Assembly: GCA_028023455.1 (NCBI GenBank)
Contig: JAQFVV010000553.1
Location: 124,001-188,000 of the forward strand
Length of the DNA stretch: 64,000 nt
Direction: 5' to 3'
Source: Epiperipatus broadwayi
Taxonomy: Eukaryota; Onychophora; Udeonychophora; Euonychophora; Peripatidae
Each line of letters opens with the position of its first letter. The first letter of the stretch is position 1. Under the pieces are notes generated by a model. The model was not told the origin of the DNA, did not search any database, and saw nothing but the letters and a program-made list of their open reading frames with translations. Shown here one piece after another: positions 43,101 to 53,877 of this stretch. A program made the translations under genes and the position numbers.

Positions 43101-43945
43101 GAGTGTTAATAGTGTATTCCTATTAACCCGATTGACCTCCATCACCCATCAGAAATAATTTTATTAAAACCTTAATAATTCTCATAAGTAAACACTTTAC
43201 TCTCTAGCTTAATCTATTTCTAAATAAAATTAACTATTGGCAAACACATGCAATTGAAAATAATATTAGTCTATCAAATAATGGTCAATCTTTCTTGTTA
43301 TGTAGTAACAAATACATTATCCAATTTAGATATTGGCACTTGGAATCAACATATCTGGACTTCTTCATTAAAATAAATGTCAAAGTCTTTCCTACTAATT
43401 ATTTTCTCTTCTACTAGTGACATTTTGCAAATGTAGATCCATTATCTGACCTCTGTCATAGAAATGAAAAAAAATTGGGACGATTTCTTATGTGTTATTC
43501 CTAATTTCTTCCTTGTCATTCTCTTATCACTAACATGGCTCATTTAAACTCATTAACCTCATAAATATATATATATATAAAGTGGTCCTTTCCCCAATCA
43601 CTAGCTTCATTCTTTTCCCACTGTGGTTTGTAAGAAGTTACCTAAGGTTTAATACCAAATCTCACAATATCAAATCACTTTCTTAAAAAATTAAATAACA
43701 TTAAAACCTGAGATCAAATTCATGCACCAGCTGATATTTTTCCAGCTATGTGGAATCTGATCTCATTAACATCAACCCAGTGATTTGGCTATTAAATATA
43801 CTAATTAATATGTATTAGATAATTGCTCAATTATATGAATATTGCTTTTCTATTTGAAATCTCTTTTGTTTCAATAAAACTTGTAAATAATATCCAATAT
43901 ATATAGTAAACCTAATAAAGTTAGTTTAAAACTAAATAGAAACTT
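43101..43945 (+). other. Probable decayed continuation of the retroelement
   Basis: Short Ile/Asn/Leu-rich open stretches without firm motifs. No other gene. Confidence 0.3.
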
Positions 43946-43946
43946 A

Positions 43947-44062
43947 TTTTTTTTTTTTTTTCATATGTCATAGCATCTGCCGGGACGCGAACCCACACCC
44001 GTCTGCAACCAACTACTTGCTTGCATGGCAGCTGCGATACCTCTCGGCTAACAACGCAAGAT
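43947..44062 (-). repeat. tRNA-derived retroposon (class II tRNA-like, with poly-A)
   Basis: On minus: GTTAGCCGAGAGGTATCGCA (A box TAGCCGAGAGG as in Leu/Ser tRNAs), a long variable-like region, then GGGTGTGGGTTCGCGTCCCG (B box), GCA, ~16 nt and a run of 15 A (T run 43947-43961). The acceptor stem does not pair and the poly-A tail indicates retroposition by a LINE. Not a working tRNA gene. Confidence 0.65.
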
Positions 44063-45050
44063 TTTTATTATTAAAAAGTAATAAAGTTTTGGCCCCTCAT
44101 TTTTGGCAGTTTACGACTGACTTTCCTGTGAGTCTTTACGAATATTAGCGTAGGATTTTCCTTTAGACAGCTATAAGTTCGAGATGTGTAATAGAAAATC
44201 ATATTTAATTATTTATGTTCATTTAAAAAGTAATTTTTTAACATTATATTTATTATTTATAAAAACGATTTTCAGAATATTATCATATACTTTTTATATT
44301 GATTAGTATTTTTTTATTTAATTATTCATTACGAAAATTATAAACTGAAAAAATAAGAAACAATATATAATTGTTGTTTGTTTTAATTGTCATGTGACTT
44401 TTCAAGGCTGCTAACAGATTTTCAAATGTTCGAACCACCTCTAATTACGATCAGTACCTTTGTTTGTGCCATTTATATTTATTGCAAAATTTATTATACA
44501 AGTTAAATCGTGAAAAGAATTAGCTGAGATTGAAAGAGAACTCTCGAAAGGACGTCAAGTTGTATCATTTATTATTCATAAATACAAACATTAATTTTTA
44601 AAAGCGTCATAATTAGATAACATTTAAATAAACAATAAAAAAAAACCTGCGCGTAGGGACTATTTATCTAGTCAACTAAGTGGCCATAAACTGAAAATCT
44701 TTTTAATGTTTATATAAACAATGATAATTTTTTAAAATCAAAATTACCTAAACCGTACCAAATAATAATAAAAGGATATTTCTGCTCCTTCTTTCTACCC
44801 TTCTCTCAACACGCACACATACTTTTGTCATTTGACACACAAACAATTTTCACATAAGATAGAATCAGCAAATTATCTAGATCGGGAATATTGAGGAGAT
44901 GGCCAACATTTGCGTTAAATGAAAATCCAATTTAAAAAACATCAAAGTATAAAATAATATTATAAATACTTAATACGTATTATTTAGTATAAAAAAATAT
45001 GTAAATTTTATTATATTTAAAATACAAATATAATTTCTATACTTGGAGTT
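44063..45050. other. AT-rich intergenic DNA, nothing recognised
   Basis: No gene or clear repeat. Confidence 0.45.
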
Positions 45051-45139
45051 TAAATGTAATTAGAGGATTTACACACAGACTTTCAAGTCCTTCCACGATC
45101 CATTCTATCTCATATAGCCCATCCACATATGTAAAAGAT

Positions 45140-45205
45140 AAATAATCTCCAATATACATATTTCGTGTTGAATCAGCGCTCATCAGTTGGTGCAGATCAT
45201 CATCT
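45140..45205 (-). ncRNA. Hammerhead ribozyme, family B (core intact, stem II weakened)
   Basis: On minus: ACCAA, CUGAUGA, GCGCUGAUUCAACAC, GAAA, AUAUGUAU, A, UUGG. C-to-T/G-to-A changes have broken two stem II pairs. Confidence 0.5.
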
Positions 45206-45569
45206 CCCATACATATATATATAACCAGTGCTTAGTTTATATTAAGATAGCAAATCTTTAAACTTTAATGGACAGGCTTCAATCTACTCCACCCTCCAAC
45301 TCTTCAGCCATTCATACCACTGAAAATCTGATGATGGAATGCTCAAATTCCTATACATGAGGGATGCGAGTCAATATGGGCATGACAATAATATTGGCAT
45401 CAACAAGGGATTTGGGTATTCCATCATCAAATTTTCAATGGTATGAATGGTTGAAGAGTTGGAGGGTGATATAGATTTATCTGCCCATTGAAAATTTGAT
45501 GATGGAATACCCAAATCCCTTGTTGATGCCAATATAAATTGAGCACTGATTATATATATATATATGCGT

Positions 45570-45637
45570 GAGATAATGATCTGGGCCTACTGATAAGTGC
45601 TGGTTTAGCACGAAATAGGTATAATGGAGATAATTTA
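45570..45637 (+). ncRNA. Hammerhead ribozyme relic, family B (G8 to A)
   Basis: Core reads CUGAUAA. Stem II GUGCU/AGCAC and GAAA are intact; stem III is AUAGGUAU; the 3' stem I strand is UAAUGG. Inactive. Confidence 0.6.
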
Positions 45638-45787
45638 TTTTTTTCACATGCGTGCAGTCATGTGTGTCGGTTGTATGAGATAAAGTGGATCTCTGAACGG
45701 AGCTTGAAAGTCTGTGTTAAAATCTCCCAATTAAACGTTATTATTGTAATTACACTATCTTAATAGACTGACATTCAATAAATTTTG

Positions 45788-45965
45788 TCAGATCTAAACA
45801 ATAAAATTGATAATCATAAATTAAAGAAAATTAACAACTACAAATATTTTGATTGGGTTATTGATGTAGTTGAGAACATAAGGGATGCAATTAATCATAG
45901 AATTAAACTTGGATGGAATGCTTCTGGTAAAAATAACTTAGTATTAAAAGGAAATACATCACATG
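45788..45965 (+). pseudogene. Internal fragment of the RTE-like LINE
   Basis: Translates as NNKIDNHKLKKINNYKYFDW, DAINHRIKLGWNASGKNN and LVLKGN, matching the region just after the FADD motif of the 31.8-34.7 kb copy. Truncated at both ends. It ends at a family A sequence. A family B tail lies ~55 bp upstream in the same orientation. Confidence 0.85.
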
Positions 45966-46260
45966 ATCTCCATTTCTTTTTATTACCCAAGCTGTTAAAA
46001 CAGTAGCAAATCTATCCATACAGTAGCGCCAAGCTATAGTAATCAAAGGATGTTAGAGAATTTAAATGCTTTCATTCTGGACTCTTTAACTTTATAGTTA
46101 ACTTAAAAAGGTAAAAAGTGGCTACTTGAGAGTTGCATTATATCCAAATATTTAGGTATAGTGCTCTCAGATGCAAAGATCCTCATTGATGAAGGCAACA
46201 ACTAAAAACTAGCCTGGGCATATTGACTGAGTAGCTACTACTGCATAATTTATAATACCG
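45966..46260. repeat. Family A fragments
   Basis: A minus-sense terminus ('acatgatctccatttctttt', 'gttaaaacagtagcaaatc', 'acagtagcgcc') then a plus-sense piece ('cttgagagttgcatta', dead ribozyme at 46179-46222 with UUGAUGA and AAAA). A broken inverted dimer. Confidence 0.65.
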
Positions 46261-46430
46261 TATAGGAAAATTGATGGCAGAAAATATAAAGTAGACCATT
46301 TTAATGAGAGTGAATTTGGGATTAAGGTGTATGTGTTCATAAAGCTTAAATAATTTTAAATATGGTGAGATGATTTAAGAAAACGGATTCAAGTAATGAT
46401 TTTTAAGATTAACATTCCAATTTAAGAAAC

Positions 46431-46965
46431 AGTATTTGGAGAGTTTTGCCTGTTTTAATAACAGTTATGTGCTAACATAAGAAATAGTGATCATGTGATG
46501 TTTAGTGGTTTAACACCAATCCTGCCTAATAGGATAGTGGTGGCTATGGTTGTTAAAGAGCCAAAGATACCAAAATATATGAGTACTGAACTGAGTTCAG
46601 ACCCATATGACTATATAAGCTATTGAGCTTAAATTGAAAATATTATGTTTTCCAATTTTATTCTCATAGTTTTGTAAGTAGAGATAAAAGATGGCTGCTG
46701 GAGGATTGCATTAGATCCTAAGATCTAGGTGCAGTGCTCTCAGATCCAAAGCTCCTCACTGATGAAGGCCACAAGCCAGAAACTAGTCTGGGGATATTGG
46801 ATGAGTAGGCACTAGATGGGGATTTTATTCACAAGCATTCTGGCATCCATTGATTACTCTGGTTGGCACTGAGTGGCACTACTGTATGGAGAGTTATGCC
46901 TGTTTTAATAACAGTTATGTGCTAACATAAGAAATGGTGATCATGTGATGTTTAGTGGTTTAACA
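46431..46965 (+). repeat. Family A hammerhead repeat, tandem: partial + full 450-bp unit + partial
   Basis: 'tgcctgttttaataacag' occurs at 46448 and 46898, period 450 bp. The unit before is represented only by its last ~20 bp ('tatttggagagtttt') and the unit after by its first ~65 bp. The full unit carries the intact ribozyme 46753-46794. The best reference copy of the family. Confidence 0.9.
46753..46794 (+). ncRNA. Hammerhead ribozyme, type I, family A (intact)
   Basis: Stem I UCCUCA (46753-46758) with UGGGGA (46789-46794); CUGAUGA 46759-46765; stem II GGC/GCC around CACAA, with A-A next to the core; GAAA 46779-46782; stem III ACUAGU; cleavage after C46788 (GUC). All catalytic core bases match. 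The A-A at the base of stem II replaces the usual G-C and may lower activity. Confidence 0.7.
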
Positions 46966-47010
46966 TTCAACATTTACTGATAGAATATGGAAATAGTCCA
47001 ACATATTATC
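46966..47010 (+). repeat. Tip of a family E repeat
   Basis: 'atatggaaatagtccaacat' equals the terminus of the family E foldback at 36.4 kb. Confidence 0.5.
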
Positions 47011-47352
47011 ACATATGAAATTATAGTTTTTAAAAATGCCCATTTCTTTTCATAAGTTCGTTTATTTTTTCCCTCAAAAACATATTCCTACTGGTTTTCC
47101 CTTTTTCTGTATTAATTCTCTTTTAAATGTTATATAACATTAAAATTTTTTATAAAAACTGGTTTAACTTTATATTTGACGTAGTTTTTAAAGTATATAT
47201 TTGTTTTCTATTTTATAATTATTTCATCACTCTCAATCTCTAGACAAGAATTCTAAAATACCAATTCTAGATATGTGCTTTGATATAAATATGAAGACGT
47301 TAAAACAGTAGAAAATTAAGAAAGAAACTTTTACTTTTATGAATTGCTACCC
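47011..47352. other. AT-rich intergenic DNA, nothing recognised
   Basis: No gene or clear repeat. Confidence 0.4.
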
Positions 47353-48523
47353 TTTCTGACTTGCAAGATATAGTTCATAAAGATAATTTGAAGTGAGAAA
47401 ATATTTTTTATTGTTAGTTAGTCAATAAAAAAAAAGGACTATTTACCACATGGGGAATAATTAGAGGGGGTTTGAAGTCAAACTTTCTGACTTACAAGAT
47501 ATAGTTCATAAAGATAATTTGAAGTGAGAAAATATTTTTTATTGTTAGTTAGTCAATAAAAAAAAAGGACTATTTACCACATGGGGAATAATTAGAGGGG
47601 ATTTGAAGCCAAACTTTCTGACTTGCAAGATATAGTTCATAAAGATAATTTGAAGTGAGAAAATATTTTTTATTGTTAGTTAGTCAATAAAAAAAAGGAC
47701 TATTTACCACATGGGGAATAATTAGAGGGGGTTTGAAGCCAAACTTTCTGACTTGCAAGATATAGTTCATAAAGATAATTTGAAGTGAGAAAATATTTTT
47801 TATTGTTAGTTAGTCAATAAAAAAAAAGGACTATTTACCACATGGGGAATAATTAGAGGGGGTTTGAAGCCAAACTTTCTGACTTGCAAGATATAGTTCA
47901 TAAAGATAATTTGAAGTGAGAAAATATTTTTTATTGTTAGTTAGTCAATAAAAAAAAGGACTATTTACCACATGGGGAATAATTAGAGGGGGTTTGAAGT
48001 CAAACTTTCTGACTTACAAGATATAGTTCATAAAGATAATTTGAAGTGAGAAAATATTTTTTATTGTTAGTTAGTCAATAAAAAAAAAGGACTATTTACC
48101 ACATGGGGAATAATTAGAGGGGGTTTGAAGTCAAACTTTCTGACTTGCAAGATATAGTTCATAAAGATAATTTGAAGTGAGAAAATATTTTTTGTTAGTT
48201 AGTCAATAAAAAAAAGGACTATTTACCACATGGGGAATAATTAGAGGGGGTTTGAAGTCAAACTTTCTGACTTACAAGATATAGTTCATAAAGATAATTT
48301 GAAGTGAGAAAATATTTTTTATTGTTAGTTAGTCAATAAAAAAAGGGCTATTTACCACATGGGGAATAATTAGAGGGGGTTTGAAGCCAAACTTTCTGAC
48401 TTGCAAGATATAGTTCATAAAGATAATTTGAAGTGAGAAAATATTTTTTATTGTTAGTTAGTCAATAAAAAAAAAGGGCTATTTACCACATGGGGAATAA
48501 TTAGAGGGGATTTGAAGCCAAAC
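47353..48523. repeat. Tandem array, nine ~130-bp units
   Basis: Unit starts (tttctgac) at 47353, 47484, 47615, 47745, 47876, 48006, 48137, 48264 and 48393; periods are 127-131 bp. Units are almost identical and differ mainly in the length of an A run (7-9), a g/a before 'tttgaag' and the pair 'ttgcaag/ttacaag'. The unit end 'attagagggggtttgaagcc' equals the start of a family B repeat ('attagagggaatttgaagcc' at 48950), and the last unit runs straight into family B. It looks like a recent amplification of a segment spanning that boundary. No coding capacity. Confidence 0.95.
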
Positions 48524-49440
48524 TTTCAAGCACTCTTCAGTCATTCACTCTATCTTATACAACTGATACACGTGACCATATAAATATGGAAAAGATAAAT
48601 GATATCCATTATATGTGTTTCATGCCAACCAGTACTCATTAGTCAGTCTGGATGATCATCTCTCTCACCCAATCAGTGCTCGGATATATACTAAGATATC
48701 AAATAATCAAACTTTAATGGACAGGCTATAATATCCTCCTCTCTCCAACTTTTCAGCCTTCCATATCATTGAAAATATGATGATGTCATGTTCAAATCCT
48801 TTGTTTGTCAATTTTGTTGCTTACCCATGTTGACCATAAGTCAATCTGACCCTCATAAGTAGGATCTTAAGACTATTTTCAAATACACAGAAGAGGGATG
48901 GGCAGAACACAGGGCTGAATCTTAAATACCCTTAAGCTAGATGAAATTAGAGGGAATTTGAAGCCAGACATTTAAGTACTCTTCAGTCATCCACTCGATC
49001 TTATAAAATTAATACGCATGATCACACACACACATGGAAAAGATAAACGATCTCCGATACACATATTTCATGCTGAACCAGGTCTCAACTCATCAGTTGG
49101 TCTGAATCATCATCTTTTACAGACATATAATCAGTGCTTGATTTATATAAGGATAGCAAATATTCAAACTTTAATGGGCAGGAAAAGGGAGAAGGCTGAA
49201 GCCTATCTATTAAAGTTTGAATATTTGCTATCTTAATATCGAACACTGATTATATATATATGTATGAGAAATGATGATCCTGATCAACTGATGAGAGCTG
49301 TTTCAGCATGAAATATGTATATTGGAGATCATTTGTCTTTTGCATATGTATGTGGACATGTGTATCGATTATATAAGATAGAGTGGATGACTGAAAAATG
49401 CTTGAAAGTCTGGCTTCAAATTACCTCTAACTACATCTAG
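48524..49440. repeat. Family B hammerhead repeats, several copies in both orientations
   Basis: A minus-sense copy (48524-48900; ribozyme relic near 48610-48665 with core CUAAUGA) is followed by a second minus-sense copy from 48950 (ribozyme-like 49051-49112, extra bases in stem II). An inverted stretch around 49205 ('actttaatgggcag', 'attaaagtttgaatattt') leads to a plus-sense half with the ribozyme 49280-49335, ending in 'cttgaaagtctggcttcaaa'. Confidence 0.75.
49280..49335 (+). ncRNA. Hammerhead ribozyme, type I, family B (core intact)
   Basis: CUGAUGA 49288-49294, stem II GCUG-UUU-CAGC (with G-U and A-A toward the core), GAAA 49310-49313, AUAUGUAU, cleavage after A49321. Stem I UCAA/UUGG plus outer AUGAUC/GAUCAU. 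Confidence 0.6.
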
Positions 49441-49870
49441 CTTAAGTATATATACTATACTTGTATTTAAAATATTGCAGCTTGGAAATAATGCAGACGT
49501 TGTTTATCGATTGTATATGACAGGTCAATACTTACGTTAAGTTCACAAACGTTGTTTATTGATTGTATATTACAGGTAAATATTTAAGTTCACAAAAATG
49601 CTTTACATAAATGGTTAAAACTATTAATTCCTCCCCCCCCCTCTTATATATTTTAAATAATTCATTTTCTAAAGGGAGTAAAACAAATTACTAGAATTAA
49701 AATACTATACTGACATTCTAGAGAAAGAGAATTCCTAAAAAAAAAAAGGCGTTTTAGCAGTTTGATGGCGCTGTTGTTCATCAGAAATTTTTTTTTTTTT
49801 ATCAATTCGACTTTATTAAATTTTATAATTTAAACAATATTTTTTATTTTCATAAATATTAAATAATTAC
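49441..49870. other. Intergenic DNA with a short direct repeat
   Basis: 'acgttgtttat(c/t)gattgtat' occurs at 49497 and 49551. A C-run (10 nt) is near 49632. No gene. Confidence 0.5.
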
Positions 49871-49877
49871 ATTTTTT

Positions 49878-49960
49878 TGCTGTAGATTAGTGCACTGGTA
49901 CACTATCGGCCTCTGATCTATACTATCCTTAGATCAATTTCAGTTGTGGCACAAGAATAC
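49878..49960 (+). repeat. tRNA-like retroposon fragment (family I)
   Basis: 'agattagtgcactggtacac' (A-box-like) and 'ccttagatcaatttcag' (B-box-like) align with 'tgatttagtgcaatgataaa' and 'tttggatcaattccaa' at 59.22-59.27 kb. A degenerate tRNA-derived SINE head. Confidence 0.45.
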
Positions 49961-49984
49961 ATATTTTCAAATTTTATTCTTATC

Positions 49985-50260
49985 TCAGTGTGTCTTTCAT
50001 CTTAGTTCTATCATATCATAAGCATCCATCAGCCCAGAAATCAGACTAACTCCTCTCACTATGGTTGCTGTTTTGAAACACCCACTTTACTTGTTTTTTG
50101 AGTAAGACCTACTTAGTTCATATTGTAATTTTATCTTCATATACATCTTTTTTTAGATATACTTTTAACTTCATATATATATTTTAAAATAAAATACATG
50201 AAAGCAGTCAACACTTAGATATTACCAATATCAATAACAATCTCAATCCGTTGTCAAGGC
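49985..50260 (-). repeat. Family C repeat
   Basis: On minus it contains 'atgaagttaaaagtatatct', 'gatgaagataaaattac' and 'tctgatttctgggctgatgg', matching 16.68-16.84 and 20.23-20.28 kb. At ~50215-50265, 'tcaacacttagatattacca' is a reverse copy of 58.77 and 63.14 kb. Confidence 0.55.
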
Positions 50261-50494
50261 AACCTCCTTTAAACAATAAAGATGGAAATTCACTTTTATA
50301 TATGGTCTAATAAATTTACATTGACACTTAAGATTGTAACTTGACTACAAAGAGTGAAATTATTAATTATTAAATGGTAGTTTAAAAATAATTCTTAATT
50401 TAATAATTAATAATTTTAAATTTACTGAAACATATAAAGATAGATGATCCCCAAGATGCGCACTTCATTCTGAACCAGCACACAACAGAGGATG

Positions 50495-53345
50495 TGATGT
50501 GATGTATTTGGCTTCTCCTTAAACGAAGTCAAGAATATCTCAGCAACTATGCCCAGATAAACCTGTTAGCCACTTTATTTTCCATTCCCCATTCTAAGTC
50601 TTCCCATATTCTGCCCCATCCGATTTCCACAACATAATCTTTGTCAACTCTATGGCCTTTAAATCTAAATCCCCTTTATCTTTTCGCAAACCCAGCATAA
50701 AAACTACTAACTCACTTTCTGTATTGTCACTTTGTTCATACCTATTCTCCCATAACTTCATTATCTGTACCCTTTCTGCTTTCAAGCATTTACATTCAAT
50801 TGACAGATGCCTAATATTTTCTATACCTTCCTTACACAATTTGCACGCTAAATCACCCATAGTTTTCCATTTACATGTATACTCTCTTGTTGCTAAAGAT
50901 CCCGTTCGAGCCTTAAACAATAAACTACTTTTCTTACTATTATTATAAATTAACTCGCTTCCAATATTCCGTTTACTTCTATATATATTTAAACTCTTCT
51001 TATCCTCCATACTACTTCTCCATCTCTCCAACTCCCTATTTTTTATTAATGCTTCTATTCTTTTATCCCATTCCTTACCACTATAACACTCAACAATCCT
51101 CCTAACACAATCATCCCACCTTTTATACAAGTATACTGATATAAATTCTTTATCCAAATCTTTTGCATACCGCATTACCTTTCTCATCCATCTTGTTACC
51201 TGCCCTTTACTCATAACCCAATTAAACACTATTTTGGCTATTCTTTTACTATCCATAAACTGCAACCTACCAAACATTTTCATTTTACTTTTTGCATCTC
51301 TCATATAGAAACTTGACCATCCCATTTCTCCTTGAATTGCCTCCTTTGCTGTCCACATCTCTGTATCTAATGCATGTCTTCCTACTTCCCTTTGTACTTT
51401 CTCTAAATAATCTAACATCCTTTTACTAACACATAATGCATCATTACCATATGTTAACCCTGCTACTGCAACTCCCTTCCATACAATTCTAGCTACATCA
51501 TATTTATTATATGAAAATACTGTTAGTTTCTTTACCAAACCTTTTCTTTGCTTCATTTACCAATTTTTTCTCCCATTCAACCAAGCAATTTTCCTGATTA
51601 CATAAGATGATTCCCAAATACCTATATCTATCCACCACACTTAACTTTATATCCCCCCATAAAAAAACTACATCCTCTTTTTCCCCAGTATTAACTATCA
51701 TTATATTTGATTTTTCTTCACTAAATTTAATCCCCATCTCTTTATCCACCCTTGCACATGTCCTCAACATAATATCCATATCTTCTATTCTTTCTGCACA
51801 TAAAAAGATATCATCTGCAAAAAAAAGACCCGACAAAGTATATACTCCTTTGCCACCTATTAATGGTATCTCTACTCCTCTTCCTAGTCTTTCTATTGCT
51901 TTTTCCATTTCACTCAAAAACAACAAAAACAAAATCGGTGACATAGGGCATCCTTGCCTTAATCCCACTCCATTTTTAACTTTAACTGATTCTATATCCC
52001 CTAATTGGTAAGTATAATAATTATTTTCATATAATTTCTTAATAATATTTACTAAAGCTTCATCCATTCCCAAATTGGCTAATCTTACCCATAATCTATT
52101 TCTATTTACTCTATCATATGCTTTCTCTATATCTATAAAACTCATATATAATGATCTACCTGAATTCCTACTCATCTCCATAAGTTGTGTAACTACAAAC
52201 AAACTATCTCCTATACGCCTATCTGACCTAAAACCTCCTTGAATTTCCCCCACTACATTAATCTCTTCCATCCATTTTACAACTCTTCCAGCTACCATAT
52301 ATGTGAAAACTTTATATAAAACTGATGTTACCGCTATCGGTCTATAATTATTTAACTTTCTATGATCCTTACCCTTTCCTTTAAATAATAATCTTATTCT
52401 TGTATTACTCCAACTACCCGGAAAAACTGTTTTCTGTGCCATCTTATTAAAACATGATAATAACTTTGCTTTTGCTCTATGCCCTAAATTCATTACCATC
52501 TCTGTTACCCATCCATCTAAACCTCTCGCCTTTCCACTTTTGAATCTCTTTCCTGCCTCATTCAATTCATTTTTTGTGAACCTAATATTCCCACTACTAA
52601 CTGCTTTCATGTTTTCTATCACTAATTCCTTCACATCTAACATCTTTTCTATATCCATTACATATCTATTTAAGATTTTCTCTAGCTTGCCTCTAGAGCT
52701 ACATTCTATTCCCTCATCATCTATTAATACTATCTCTCTTTCCCCTACATTTCTCCTTTTAATGTAATTCCAAAATTTTTTACTCCCATCTCTTCCACTT
52801 TTATTAATATCCTCCAACAATTTATTATTTAACTTCATCCTCTCTCTATAATTATCCATTTTAGCTAGCTTCTTCTTTTCTAAGTACTTTCCCCATTTAG
52901 CATTAATATCATTTTCACTTTCTTTATTCTTAATAGCACACTTATATTCTCTGCATGCTTTTTCCCTCTCTTTTACACTTTTACTAACTCTCATTTTTTA
53001 TTACTTTTATTCTTCTTCATATTCTCGACTAAAACCCTATTTGCCACTTTTTCTACTTCACCACACCAGTCCTTATACTCATCCCTAACCAACTGCTCCA
53101 TGATTTCTTCAACTTTTATTTTATATTCTTCCAACTTATTCTTATCATTCACTCTCCATCCACATCTTTCACTATTATTTCTACCTTTATTTCTATCCTC
53201 CATCACATTACTAACCATTCCTATTACAATAAAGTTATGATCACTATTACACACTCTCTCTTCATTATCAAACACCTTAATTTTTCGTATTTTATTCATT
53301 CCCTCTTTCTCTACCAATACATAATCTATTGTGAAATACATTATT
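50495..53345 (-). mobile_element. LINE-2: non-LTR retrotransposon, 5'-truncated, young
   Basis: 2.85 kb on minus. The tail is 'acatcacatcacatc' at 50495-50512 (5-bp repeats). A 3' UTR of ~85 bp carries 'ggctaacaggtttatctggg', also present at 26.8, 29.6, 54.6 and 59.45 kb. The 5' end breaks inside the endonuclease domain near 53345, next to a family A repeat in the same sense. Confidence 0.9.
50594..53341 (-). pseudogene. LINE-2 endonuclease-reverse transcriptase (partial, two frameshifts)
   Basis: From the 5' side: 53341-52991 carries the end of an AP-endonuclease (TIDYVLVEKEG, CNSDHNFIVIG). A frameshift at ~52992 enters 52994-51507 with GKARGLDGW, NNYRPIAVTSVLYKVF, motif A FIDIEKAYDRV, motif B GLRQGCPMSPILF and motif C FFADDIFLC, then RYLGIIL. 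A second frameshift at ~51540 enters 51556-50594 with GLTYGNDALC and a C-terminal zinc knuckle CKLCKEGIENIRHLSIEC. Motif spacing and the Cys-Cys-His-Cys tail place it among APE-type non-LTR elements, but I cannot fix the clade (I/Ingi-like groups are possible). Only two frameshifts and no internal stops, so it is young. The knuckle probably binds nucleic acid. Confidence 0.88.
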
Positions 53346-53362
53346 CATAGACCATGTGTATT

Positions 53363-53440
53363 GTCCATACAGTAGCGCCACTCAGTGCAAGCCAGAGTAA
53401 TCAATGGATGTAGGAAGGTTTGTGCAGTTTACTATACTTT
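53363..53440 (-). repeat. Family A terminus fragment
   Basis: 'tccatacagtagcgccac', 'gtaatcaatggatgtagg', 'aaggtttgtgca': the 3' (sense) ~75 bp of family A, no ribozyme. It sits ~18 bp beyond the truncated 5' end of LINE-2, same sense. Confidence 0.7.
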
Positions 53441-53444
53441 TAAT

Positions 53445-53725
53445 TTAATTACAAGGGTCAAACTTTCAGAAATGATAGCTTTGCCACAAAGCATCTTATA
53501 GAATTATATTGATTATTACTGATCGTATATTAAACTAGATATTATCTCTAGCCCAAATATTCTCTTTAATTCTCAATTACTAATATGTGTGTAGTGTTAT
53601 AGAGGCATCAGTACTTGAGTTTCCTTGCCCATTCATTTTGACAATTTTGATAACTTTCACTACACCACTCTCACACAAGGTATTGATTGGATTTTATCTC
53701 TTTTAAATATCCCATGAAGGGGTAT
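53445..53725 (-). repeat. Family C tail fragment
   Basis: On minus it contains 'agtgaaagttatcaaaattg' and 'gggcaaggaaactcaagtac', matching 16.96-17.0 kb. Confidence 0.55.
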
Positions 53726-53877
53726 ATATCTTTTGCACTGCAATATATTTTCAATATAATATTAATATCATTTATGTTATTTAAAAAAAAGTGTTAAAAA
53801 TAATATAGCTTAAAAAAAAATACATATTGAATGTCAATATAATGAATAATAATAATGTACAATATAAAAATATAAAT

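Larger units (their letters stand above)
45055..45735. repeat. Family B hammerhead repeats, nested inverted copies
   Basis: A minus-sense copy (45055-45360: tRNA-like end 'acacagactttcaag', ribozyme 45140-45205, 'ctttaatggacaggcttcaa') is followed by inverted blocks of 'ccaactcttcagccattca' and 'gatgatggaatacccaaatc' in alternating orientation. A plus-sense ribozyme relic and tRNA-like end ('cttgaaagtctgtgtt') finish at ~45728. Confidence 0.75.

Noticed and set aside
43982-44052. Functional tRNA-Leu/Ser gene
   Set aside because: A and B boxes are good, but there is no acceptor-stem pairing and a 15-nt poly-A tail marks a retroposon.
45320-45345. 'tctgatgatgg' blocks in family B (also 28690, 54155) considered as additional hammerhead cores
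   Set aside because: They contain CUGAUGA by chance; no GAAA, stem II or NUH site in register follows.
47353-48523. Regular repeats considered as a CRISPR array
   Set aside because: Contiguous 130-bp identical units without spacers, in an animal genome.
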